Assembly: GCF_006539985.1 (NCBI RefSeq)
Contig: NZ_BJOB01000006.1
Location: 1 to 64,000, forward strand
Length of the DNA stretch: 64,000 nt
Direction of reading: 5' to 3'
Source of the DNA: Kurthia gibsonii
Lineage (GTDB): Bacteria; Bacillota; Bacilli; Bacillales_A; Planococcaceae
A program made the translations under genes and the position numbers. Shown piece after piece: positions 1 to 7,542 of this stretch (position 1 is its first letter; every line of letters starts with the position of its first letter). The notes below the pieces were generated by a model, which was given only the letters and a program-made list of their open reading frames with translations, had not been told where the DNA came from and made no database searches.

Positions 1-11
1 CCTCTTTTCTA

Positions 12-1109
12 TTATTCACTTAAAACATAATCTAATTCGACTTTTACAATCTCAACATCATCTTCTAATTGATATTCATATGTAGCTTTTAATAATTGAT
101 TATCTTCTTCAAAAATACGTAGACCTGGTTTATTCGGTTGTGCATGATTTTGTTTATACACGATTCCTCGACGACCGTCTGATAACAAAACAACCGAACC
201 ATTTGTATAAATCGCAATGACTTTTTCAAAAGCACGAACAACACGCTCATCATACAATGTACCCATGCCTTCTTTAATAATTTCCATACCTTGTGAAGGG
301 AGCATCTTATTACGATAGACACGATTCGACGTCACTGCATCGAATACGTCTGCAACCGCTATGATTTTGGCATAGGGATGAATTTCAAAATCGACCAATC
401 CACGTGGATAACCACTACCATCTAAACGCTCATGGTGTTGGAATGCACAGTGTGCTGAAAGTAATGAAATCGTATGTAGATTACGTAATAAATCAAAACC
501 ATAACGTGCATGCAACTTCATTGTATCGAACTCTTCTGACGTTAAGCGACCTGGCTTGTTTAAAATCTCAAATGGAATGAGCATTTTTCCAACATCATGG
601 AGCATCGCGCCAATACCGATTTGACGAATTTCTTCTGCATTATATCCTAATTCGCGTGCAATAGAGATAGAATAAATGGTCACCTGTAACGAATGTTGAT
701 AAATATATTCATCATAAATGAATGCATCGCTTAATACTGTTACAATCTCTTTACTCTCGAAAATATAGTCCATTAAATCATTAATAATCGACACAAATTG
801 CTTCGAATTTTCATCTAGACAATACGTGATGTTTTTTTCTCTTGTTGCACGTTTAATGCTATTAAAAGAGTCTTGTATTTGTTGAATAGCTTTATGTCTT
901 ACTTGTAATGGTATAGTTTCTTGGACATCAATGTCTTTTGAAATAATATCTTCAATATACACATAGTGAATATTAAGCTGTACTAAGCGCCCAATAATAT
1001 GATCCGTAATCTGTACACCATCTTGCAAAAGTGGTCTTCCGGAATCATTCCAAATTGTGCGTCCAATGACCATACCTGGCTTAAGCAATTTCGTTGAAAT
1101 TAGCCTCAT
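12..1109 (-). CDS. HD-GYP domain protein, probable cyclic-di-GMP phosphodiesterase
   Basis: Predicted soluble 365-aa protein. The C-terminal half carries the HD-GYP signature: an HD pair near residues 171-172 (motif HDVGKM), HH at 225-226, GYP at 233-235 and a following AVADVFDAVTS helix. HD-GYP enzymes hydrolyse cyclic-di-GMP, and the complete metal-binding set suggests an active one. The N-terminal ~110 residues are not a recognised receiver domain, so the input signal is unknown. A longer frame begins 22 codons upstream, but ATG 1109 is preferred because the protein then starts MRLISTKLLKPGM and has a G-rich ribosome site before it. It reads in the same direction as yunDEF but is probably a separate unit. 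Confidence 0.85.
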   Translation of the reverse strand: MRLISTKLLKPGMVIGRTIWNDSGRPLLQDGVQITDHIIGRLVQLNIHYVYIEDIISKDIDVQETIPLQVRHKAIQQIQDSFNSIKRATREKNITYCLDENSKQFVSIINDLMDYIFESKEIVTVLSDAFIYDEYIYQHSLQVTIYSISIARELGYNAEEIRQIGIGAMLHDVGKMLIPFEILNKPGRLTSEEFDTMKLHARYGFDLLRNLHTISLLSAHCAFQHHERLDGSGYPRGLVDFEIHPYAKIIAVADVFDAVTSNRVYRNKMLPSQGMEIIKEGMGTLYDERVVRAFEKVIAIYTNGSVVLLSDGRRGIVYKQNHAQPNKPGLRIFEEDNQLLKATYEYQLEDDVEIVKVELDYVLSE

Positions 1110-1195
1110 TCTTAATCCCCATTTGCTGTTTAGTCTCTTATTTGATTTGATTTTATTATATAACATATATGACAAATATAAGAATGGAAATTAGC

Positions 1196-2563
1196 CTATT
1201 TTCCAAAATATTTGTAACCATATATCGCTAAAATATCGCGTAAAAAATGTGGGAGTAAATATGTTTTTTTCATATCCTTTAATTCTGGGAAAAACCAACC
1301 AAATGTAAACATATCGAGTGTCACTACTTGAATACGCGCATCATCTTGCTTTTTTATACCATGTACATAAAGTTCATCCTTTTTTAGCTCACAGTGATAC
1401 TTTAACATCTTACCTAAAATGCGCCCCCTGAAGCCCAATCCTTTTAACTCCATTCGAGACCATTCTGCATTTTGCTCATTTATTTTTTGTAAACACGCCT
1501 TCAATTGTGCGCCCGTCATCTCAATCTTACAAGCATTAATAGGATGGGGTAGCATTCGATGTAAATCATATGCAGTAACAGGACCTCTTTTAAGCGGTGT
1601 TAAAAAAATTCCTGCATTAAAAAATACACAGTCTGCCTTTGCATAATCCATCAATGCCTCTGCAAAGAACCGTGCTAAATGACTATCATGTTGCCATTCT
1701 AAATTATAATAGCGAGAAGCATGAAATACTTCTACACTTAATTGTTCTTTTCCCCAATTATGAAGCGCTTCGAATTCACGTGTCTCTCCCTCAACATGTG
1801 GTAATTGACTTGTCTCGATTAACTCTGTTTCAATTTTTTCGATTTTATGGTTTTCTGTACTATATTTAATAACAGAATAACCAATATACTGTCCAAATTT
1901 CCCACCTCCTGTTAACAAAGCTTGTTCTACTTTCTTGCCATGTTTTAATACATGATGGGTATGTGAACCAATAATTAAATCAATATTTGGAATCTTACCA
2001 GCTAATATTTCATCAGAATTTAGACCTAAATGAGATAGACATATTACAATATCGGTCCTTTCACTGATTTCTTTAGCAGTTTTTTGCAAATTTTTTATAG
2101 GATTTGTGACTTTCCAACCTAATGGACCATAATAATCATAAAAAGGAGCTGTTGCACCAATTACCCCAATTTTTATCTTGTCGTGCGTTGTATAGATTTT
2201 ATAAGGGGATGCCCATACAGGCTGGGTATCATCTTGTTCTTTTAAATTCGATAAAATCACATCAAATTCTGTCTGTTCGTAAAGCGCTGCTAAAGCCTCT
2301 TTGGATAAGGTAATGCCTTCGTTATTACCAATTGTCACAGCATCATAGCCAGCTTCATCTAACAAGTGAACATTCTCTCGTCCAAGCGTTGCTTCTGTAT
2401 AAAGGTCCGCTCGATCAATAAAATCTCCTAAATCAAAAATAAAACAAGCTTCTCCTTGTTGTTCGTGTATTCGACGCTGTGTTTGTAAATATTCGCGCGT
2501 CCTTGCCCATGTTTTCAGATGACTATGAATATCATTCGTATGATAAATATGAATCGTTGTCAT
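1196..2563 (-). CDS. yunD: YunD-like 5'-nucleotidase/metallophosphoesterase
   Basis: Cytoplasmic metallophosphoesterase of the UshA/5'-nucleotidase superfamily, 455 aa, with no signal peptide. Metal-binding motifs are visible in order: HTNDIHSH near the N-terminus, DLGDFID, GNNE, SHLG and GSHTHH. A 5'-nucleotidase C-terminal domain follows. The GNNE form, in place of GNHE, is as I remember it for the YunD group. ATG 2563 is chosen because AAGGA lies about 10 nt upstream; a GTG three codons earlier would sit too close to that site. The neighbouring TauE-like and DUF72 genes reproduce the B. subtilis yunD-yunE-yunF block, which supports the assignment. Substrate is not known. Confidence 0.85.
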   Translation of the reverse strand: MTTIHIYHTNDIHSHLKTWARTREYLQTQRRIHEQQGEACFIFDLGDFIDRADLYTEATLGRENVHLLDEAGYDAVTIGNNEGITLSKEALAALYEQTEFDVILSNLKEQDDTQPVWASPYKIYTTHDKIKIGVIGATAPFYDYYGPLGWKVTNPIKNLQKTAKEISERTDIVICLSHLGLNSDEILAGKIPNIDLIIGSHTHHVLKHGKKVEQALLTGGGKFGQYIGYSVIKYSTENHKIEKIETELIETSQLPHVEGETREFEALHNWGKEQLSVEVFHASRYYNLEWQHDSHLARFFAEALMDYAKADCVFFNAGIFLTPLKRGPVTAYDLHRMLPHPINACKIEMTGAQLKACLQKINEQNAEWSRMELKGLGFRGRILGKMLKYHCELKKDELYVHGIKKQDDARIQVVTLDMFTFGWFFPELKDMKKTYLLPHFLRDILAIYGYKYFGK

Positions 2564-2606
2564 CTCATTCACTTCCTTATCTTCGTATTCGTGAAAAGCT
2601 TACTCT

Positions 2607-3428
2607 TTATATTAATCCTACTACAATTGAACGAATTCCGAGAATCAGAAGCATCATTCTTAAAATAAAAATTACTGTATCTGATCCTAATCTTTTATTC
2701 CAAGCTGCACCAACTTTTGCACCAATATAAGCTCCTGGTATGACAGCTAATACTAAATGCCATGGAACATGCCCAAAGTAAATATGTGAAGCTGAATTAA
2801 CAAGTGATGTTAAGAATACTAAAAACATCGATGTGGCAACTGCAATATGTGGTGGGAATAAAAAAAGAATGACAAGCATTGGCACAATCATCGATCCCCC
2901 GCCAATCCCAAACATACCTGACATCATACCAATTACAAATGTCAACGCGAATGCAAACCAAATTGGATAGCCGTATGTATAACTTTTACCATCTAAATCT
3001 ATTTTTGTTATTTGCATACCATGATTTTTAAACCATTCAATCGGTTTAAGTCGATTTTTAAAAATTAAAATGAGCGATAGTACAATCAATAATAGACCAA
3101 AGTAAAGGTTAAATGATGGTAAATCTAATTGTTGACTGATCCATGCACCTACGAATGTACCTGGAATACTTCCCGCGAATAAAATGAACCCGGATCTATA
3201 ATCTACCGTACCTGACTTTATATACGATAAAGTTGAAGATAGGCCGATAAAAATCATCATAATGACGGATAAGCCAACAATTTTTTGTGGTGTGAGCTCT
3301 GGAATCATTCCTTGTGAAATACCAAAGTATAGCAATGCAGGTACAAGAATAACGCCCCCACCCAATCCAACTAATGCACCAATAATCCCTGAACAAAGTG
3401 AAAAAAATAAAATAATTGCGTATGTCAT
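2607..3428 (-). CDS. yunE: TauE/SafE family membrane permease (YunE-like)
   Basis: Polytopic membrane protein of 273 aa with about eight hydrophobic segments and the internal duplication typical of TauE/SafE proteins. The glycine-rich stretch GALVGLGGGVI near the N-terminus is echoed by GMFGIGGGSMIVP in the second half. Family members are proposed exporters of sulfite, sulfoacetate or other small anions; the substrate here cannot be told. The ATG overlaps the TGA of the upstream DUF72 gene by 4 nt, so the two are translationally coupled. Confidence 0.85.
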   Translation of the reverse strand: MTYAIILFFSLCSGIIGALVGLGGGVILVPALLYFGISQGMIPELTPQKIVGLSVIMMIFIGLSSTLSYIKSGTVDYRSGFILFAGSIPGTFVGAWISQQLDLPSFNLYFGLLLIVLSLILIFKNRLKPIEWFKNHGMQITKIDLDGKSYTYGYPIWFAFALTFVIGMMSGMFGIGGGSMIVPMLVILFLFPPHIAVATSMFLVFLTSLVNSASHIYFGHVPWHLVLAVIPGAYIGAKVGAAWNKRLGSDTVIFILRMMLLILGIRSIVVGLI

Positions 3429-4285
3429 GTGTCATCTCCTCCAAATAAATCGAGCTGTTTTGGCGCAAGTCCATCGTAAGAAAGGCCTAGCATATGAACG
3501 AGTGTTTTCGCATTTGGAAAAGCATCATAATCTGAATTATTATTAAAAACGACATACACATCTTGCACTTGTCTTTGAAGTGTCTCAATGGCAGTTTTTA
3601 ATTCCTGTAATTCTTTTTCATTATAATGATATAAAAAACGTACTTTTCGCCACTGTTCATTGTTCCCTGGATTACGCCATCCGTGTGCGTTTCGTCCATG
3701 AATTCTCACGAGTGCCTTATTTGATGTTGCCTGTGCAACAAGTGGAACACTGCCTTCTCCAACTTGCGGTTCATCACATACTGTATGAATTAGTTGTAAT
3801 GATTTGAGTAATTGAAAAGTTCCTTCACGATACGGTTTGTCGTACCATGTACGATTTCGAAATTCAATCGCAATTGGAAAATCGGCTAACTGTTGTTTCA
3901 CGTATCGTATATATTGTACATTTTTAAACTGGCAATCAAACCATGGTGGGAACTGTACAAGGACAGCTGCTAAACGTCCTGCCCGCTGAAAAATTCCGGC
4001 TGCCTCTCGGAAAGCTTGGAACATCTCACCCTTTGTTTCATATGGTAAATTCTCACGTAGATGCCCTGTCATTCCTTGATACGCTTTTAATATGAAGCGA
4101 AAGGTGGTTGGCGTATCATCCAGCCATTTTTGAATTGATTTTTCATTTGGAATCGCATAAAACGATGTATCCACTTCAACAATCGGGAAATGTCCACTAT
4201 AATCGTATAGTTTATCTGTTGCTTTCGTTGTTTTACTATATGCTGCTGGGTGATCTCCCCATCCTGTTAATCCAACATAAATCAT
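3425..4285 (-). CDS. yunF: DUF72 family protein (YunF-like)
   Basis: DUF72 protein of 286 aa with the family opening (IYVGLTGWGDHP), a central EFRNRTW motif and late VYVVFNNNSDYDAFPNA. DUF72 proteins adopt a TIM-barrel-like fold and their reaction is unknown. First gene of a likely two-gene unit with yunE. Either GTG 4288 or ATG 4285 could be the start; ATG is chosen, with AAAGG about 10 nt upstream. Confidence 0.85.
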   Translation of the reverse strand: MIYVGLTGWGDHPAAYSKTTKATDKLYDYSGHFPIVEVDTSFYAIPNEKSIQKWLDDTPTTFRFILKAYQGMTGHLRENLPYETKGEMFQAFREAAGIFQRAGRLAAVLVQFPPWFDCQFKNVQYIRYVKQQLADFPIAIEFRNRTWYDKPYREGTFQLLKSLQLIHTVCDEPQVGEGSVPLVAQATSNKALVRIHGRNAHGWRNPGNNEQWRKVRFLYHYNEKELQELKTAIETLQRQVQDVYVVFNNNSDYDAFPNAKTLVHMLGLSYDGLAPKQLDLFGGDDT

Positions 4286-4333
4286 CACTTCACATCCTTT
4301 CTTACTATGATAAAGGTATTTGCATTAAAAAAA

Positions 4334-4358
4334 CAGCCACTATGCTTCTAGTGGACTG
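4334..4358 (-). terminator. Rho-independent terminator of the heme-uptake/VOC unit
   Basis: Stem CAG-CCACTA / TAGTGG-A-CTG with a 6-nt loop and a single bulge, followed on the minus strand by a run of seven T. It overlaps the last codons of the VOC gene. Confidence 0.7.
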
Positions 4359-4740
4359 CTTGATTTTCTTTAGATAAGGTTGTCTTAAAAGCAATTACGT
4401 AGCCATCTAAATCCCGAATTGCAAACTCTTTGAAACGTATACCCTCTTCATATGTATCACGTGGATTGAATGCAAAAAGAGCACCGTTATTTCGATATGT
4501 TAAATACATTGAATAAAGTTCCTCGACTGTATCTACACATACGTATAATTCTGGTTGTAACTTCTTTGGGTGTATTTCAGTGACATCCGTTGCTTGTTTT
4601 AAATGGATTATAAATTTTTTCTTTTCATCCACAAACTTCGAACCTTCTCCTTGAATCCCTAAAATCGTTGAGTAGTAATCGACGGAAAGTTCTAAATCCG
4701 ATACAAGAATTTCTTTTTCAGAATTCTGCATAGGCGACAT
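4348..4740 (-). CDS. VOC (glyoxalase/bleomycin-resistance fold) family protein
   Basis: Single-module VOC protein of 130 aa. The beta-alpha opening EILVSDLELSVDYYSTILG and the closing strand with FAIRDLDGYVIAF match half-barrel VOC proteins, which usually dimerise and bind a metal. The activity is unpredictable (lyase, dioxygenase or drug binding). The N-terminus is short for the family and the ribosome site (AAAGGA) is 13 nt from ATG 4740, so the start is uncertain. Downstream of the heme ABC ATPase on the same strand; cotranscription is possible, but a heme role is not shown. A small overlapping frame just upstream has a better ribosome site (see findings). Confidence 0.7.
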   Translation of the reverse strand: MSPMQNSEKEILVSDLELSVDYYSTILGIQGEGSKFVDEKKKFIIHLKQATDVTEIHPKKLQPELYVCVDTVEELYSMYLTYRNNGALFAFNPRDTYEEGIRFKEFAIRDLDGYVIAFKTTLSKENQAVH

Positions 4741-4875
4741 CTAAGAATCTTCATCCTTTCATAATGAAAATATTGTGCGTGCATCACAATGAATGACTCA
4801 TATGTTCTTTCTATCTGAGGGACCATCATTCTATAAGAAAGACGCATAATTAGTAGTACCCCTCCCAATTTCATT

Positions 4876-5652
4876 TTAAACCTTCTTTTTTAAATGAATG
4901 AAATGTTTTTCACAATTGCTATCTTGAATACTCTTTACATGTATTCGAAATATGCGCTGAATCAAAGTTTCTGTCAAAATTTCTTCTGTGTTTCCTTTTG
5001 CAACAACTTCCCCCCCCTGCATAACGATAACTTCATCACTAAATTGCAGCGCTTGATTTAAGTCATGTAGTACCATGACAATCGTACGATTTTCCATTCG
5101 ATTCATTTTTTCAATTACATGTAAAATTTCAAATTGATGATGCATGTCTAAGTAGGTTGTCGGTTCATCTAAAAGAATATATTCACTTTGCTGTGCGAGT
5201 GCAAGTGCAATCCACACACGCTGTCTTTGCCCTCCTGAAAGTTGATGCACAAACTGATGTTGTTGGTCTATTAAGTCCGTTACGCGTAAAGCATCATCTA
5301 CAATTCGATCATCCTCTGTCGTAAATCGCATCATTCCTTTACGATGTGGATATCTCCCCATCTCCACTAATTTACGGACTGTATAATTCATCGGTACATC
5401 ATTTTGCTGATGAACAACAGCGAGCTTTTTCGCTCGTTCTTTTGCTGTATAAGTATAAAGCGACTGCTCATCTAATAAAAGTGCGCCACTTGTCGGTTTT
5501 AAAAGTCCTGCTAATAAATGTAACAATGTCGATTTCCCACTACCATTCGGTCCGATAATCGCTGTCACCTTTCCTTTCGGAATCATTAGCTGGTCAATCG
5601 CTAAAAAAGGAATTTTTTGATTATATGAAAAAGTAAGTTGTTTAATGTCCAT
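4876..5652 (-). CDS. Heme/siderophore ABC transporter, ATP-binding protein (FecE type)
   Basis: ABC ATPase of 258 aa that should energise the adjacent IsdF-like permease. Walker A GPNGSGKST, signature LSGGQRQRV, Walker B YILLDEPT and the switch histidine (VLHDLNQ) are intact, and the overall type is the FecCD-partner (FhuC/FecE) subfamily. ATG 5652 is used; it overlaps the permease stop by 11 nt, and an in-frame TTG four codons upstream lacks its own ribosome site. Last core gene of the heme operon. In S. aureus the Isd permease is thought to share an ATPase encoded elsewhere, so a dedicated ATPase here is notable. Confidence 0.88.
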   Translation of the reverse strand: MDIKQLTFSYNQKIPFLAIDQLMIPKGKVTAIIGPNGSGKSTLLHLLAGLLKPTSGALLLDEQSLYTYTAKERAKKLAVVHQQNDVPMNYTVRKLVEMGRYPHRKGMMRFTTEDDRIVDDALRVTDLIDQQHQFVHQLSGGQRQRVWIALALAQQSEYILLDEPTTYLDMHHQFEILHVIEKMNRMENRTIVMVLHDLNQALQFSDEVIVMQGGEVVAKGNTEEILTETLIQRIFRIHVKSIQDSNCEKHFIHLKKKV

Positions 5653-6607
5653 AAATTGCACCAAACTTTCGAATTAATAAGATTAAGAACGGACCACCGA
5701 TTAACGCCATAATAACCGAAGCTGTGATCTCATATGGCGGAATAATCGTTCTACCGATCGTGTCGGCTACAAGTAAAAGTGCTGCGCCAAAGAGTGCTGA
5801 AAATGGCAATAAAAAACGATAATCTGAACCTACTAATAAGCGAGATATGTGCGGTACTAATAAACCGATAAAAGCAATTGAACCAACAATGGCTGTTGCG
5901 ACACTCGCTAAATAAATTGATATAAATAGAACCACCCATCTAACACGCATCAGTGGGAAGCCGATACTTCGAATCGTTTTCTCGCTCAACCCAAGTACAT
6001 TACACCAACCCCCTACAAAAAGTGCTATGATAATTCCAACACCACTAAATAGCATTAATCCATTCGCATCATCCCACGTTTTCATACTTAGTCCTGTACT
6101 TTCCGTAAAATGAATCGCAGTCACGCCTGATACTTTAATAATGGCTGTAAATATCGCATTTAATGCAATCCCAACTAACAATACATAAATCGGTGACATC
6201 TGATATTTTTTCGTCACAATATATAGGATGAGGAAGGCGATAATTCCACCTGCAAAAGCAAAAATTGGTGCATAAAAGAATAGATGCGGCAGAAAATTAA
6301 TAACGACAATATTTCCAAGCATCGCAGCCGTCGTAATACCGATAATTCCCGGATCTGCGAGTGGATTTTTAATTGCCGCTTGTAAGAGTGCCCCCGCTAG
6401 CCCCAGTGCAGCACCTGCGAATAATGCAATCAGTACACGTGGTAAGCGTAAATCAAATATGACACCGATTTGTCCGTCACGTTGGCCAAATATCCCCTTG
6501 ACGAAGTCACTAATTGTCATGGGAATACTGCCTAACGTAAGCGACAGATACAAAATAACAATGAGTACGATTAACATTCCGCTATACATCCAAATGATTT
6601 TCTTCAT
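5642..6607 (-). CDS. isdF: Heme ABC transporter permease, IsdF-like (FecCD family)
   Basis: FecCD-family permease of 321 aa with about nine to ten hydrophobic helices. Family landmarks include LRLPRVLIALFAGAALGLAG near the N-terminus, GLLVPHISRLLVG in the ATPase-coupling region, and a C-terminus ending GGPFLILLIRK. By homology and position it forms the membrane channel that takes heme from the neighbouring lipoprotein. Its ATG overlaps the lipoprotein's TGA by 4 nt and its end overlaps the ATPase start, so the three are translationally coupled. Confidence 0.88.
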   Translation of the reverse strand: MKKIIWMYSGMLIVLIVILYLSLTLGSIPMTISDFVKGIFGQRDGQIGVIFDLRLPRVLIALFAGAALGLAGALLQAAIKNPLADPGIIGITTAAMLGNIVVINFLPHLFFYAPIFAFAGGIIAFLILYIVTKKYQMSPIYVLLVGIALNAIFTAIIKVSGVTAIHFTESTGLSMKTWDDANGLMLFSGVGIIIALFVGGWCNVLGLSEKTIRSIGFPLMRVRWVVLFISIYLASVATAIVGSIAFIGLLVPHISRLLVGSDYRFLLPFSALFGAALLLVADTIGRTIIPPYEITASVIMALIGGPFLILLIRKFGAIYGH

Positions 6608-7476
6608 GATTTTTTCTCCTCATACAATAGTTCATACAATGTTTGAAGGGCTTCATCTGCATTAACATTCGCTGTAATCCCAAAAAGATTTTCATCTAAG
6701 TCATAGACGCGCCCTTCTTGTGTTGCTTTAAAATTACGCCATACGGTATTTGTTTTGAATTCTTCATCAAACATCGTTTTGACTTGTTTTGAAAAGCCAT
6801 GTGAAGCACGTAAAATAACATCTGGCTGCATTTTATATAACGTCTCTGTATTTGATGCAATAAACTCCTCATCTGATTTTGTCGCTTGAATGACATTTTC
6901 GCCCCCTGCCAATTCAACTAAATTACCTAAAAATGATTTTTCTGTTGAAATGAGATAACTTCCTGGTACACCTAATAAAATTAATACTTTCGGCTTTTTC
7001 TTCTGTTTGATTTTCTTTTGAATGGTAGCGATTTGTTTGTCATACACTGCATTCAACTGCTCCGCTTCTTTTTTACGATGAAACTGTTCACCTAGCTCTG
7101 TAATCGCTTTTTGCATGCCCTGAATGGAATTATAATTATAGTAAGTAGCGGATACACCACTACCCTTTAACGCTTTTTCCATCTCTGGTTTAATACTTGT
7201 AACACTTAAAAGATGTGTTGGCTGTAGACTACGCACTATTTCTAAATTGGGCTGCTTCGCTTGCCCAATCGCCTGAACTTTCGCATATTTTTTTGGCAAT
7301 ACCTTTTCTGTATTCGGTACACCCACTAAATCTAAATTAAGCTTAGCAGCTGTTTCTGTTAGAGCAACCGTTGTTGCAATAATCCGTTCTCCTTCTTTTT
7401 TCGTTGGTTGTTCTTGTTTTCCACATCCTACTAAAAATAATAGACAGATTGTGACGCATAGGACGACTTTTTTCAT
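6604..7476 (-). CDS. isdE: Heme-binding lipoprotein, IsdE-like
   Basis: Substrate-binding lipoprotein of 290 aa. The signal peptide ends in lipobox LVGC with acylated Cys18. The body strongly resembles S. aureus IsdE: RIIATTVALTETAAKL, KVLILLGVPGSYLISTEKS and the ending RVYDLDENLFGITANV. His226 (RASHGFSK) aligns with the heme-ligating His229 of IsdE. The position of IsdE's second axial ligand, Met78, appears to be Lys74 here (GQAKQP), based on remembered alignment. It should receive heme from the NEAT proteins upstream and pass it to the permease. AAGGAGG precedes the ATG. Confidence 0.88.
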   Translation of the reverse strand: MKKVVLCVTICLLFLVGCGKQEQPTKKEGERIIATTVALTETAAKLNLDLVGVPNTEKVLPKKYAKVQAIGQAKQPNLEIVRSLQPTHLLSVTSIKPEMEKALKGSGVSATYYNYNSIQGMQKAITELGEQFHRKKEAEQLNAVYDKQIATIQKKIKQKKKPKVLILLGVPGSYLISTEKSFLGNLVELAGGENVIQATKSDEEFIASNTETLYKMQPDVILRASHGFSKQVKTMFDEEFKTNTVWRNFKATQEGRVYDLDENLFGITANVNADEALQTLYELLYEEKKS

Positions 7477-7502
7477 GTTAGAACCTCCTTTATAAAAAGA
7501 GA

Positions 7503-7525
7503 AAACCGCAACAAATATGCGGCTT
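7503..7525 (-). terminator. Possible intra-operon attenuator between the six-NEAT gene and isdE
   Basis: On the minus strand an 8-bp stem (AAGCCGCA/TGCGGTTT, one G-T pair) with a 7-nt loop is followed by TCTCTTTTT. It lies in the 66-nt gap before isdE. It could partly terminate transcription, giving more NEAT protein than transporter, or act as a processing or stability hairpin. Confidence 0.45.
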
Positions 7526-7542
7526 CCTCCTCAATTTTCTAC

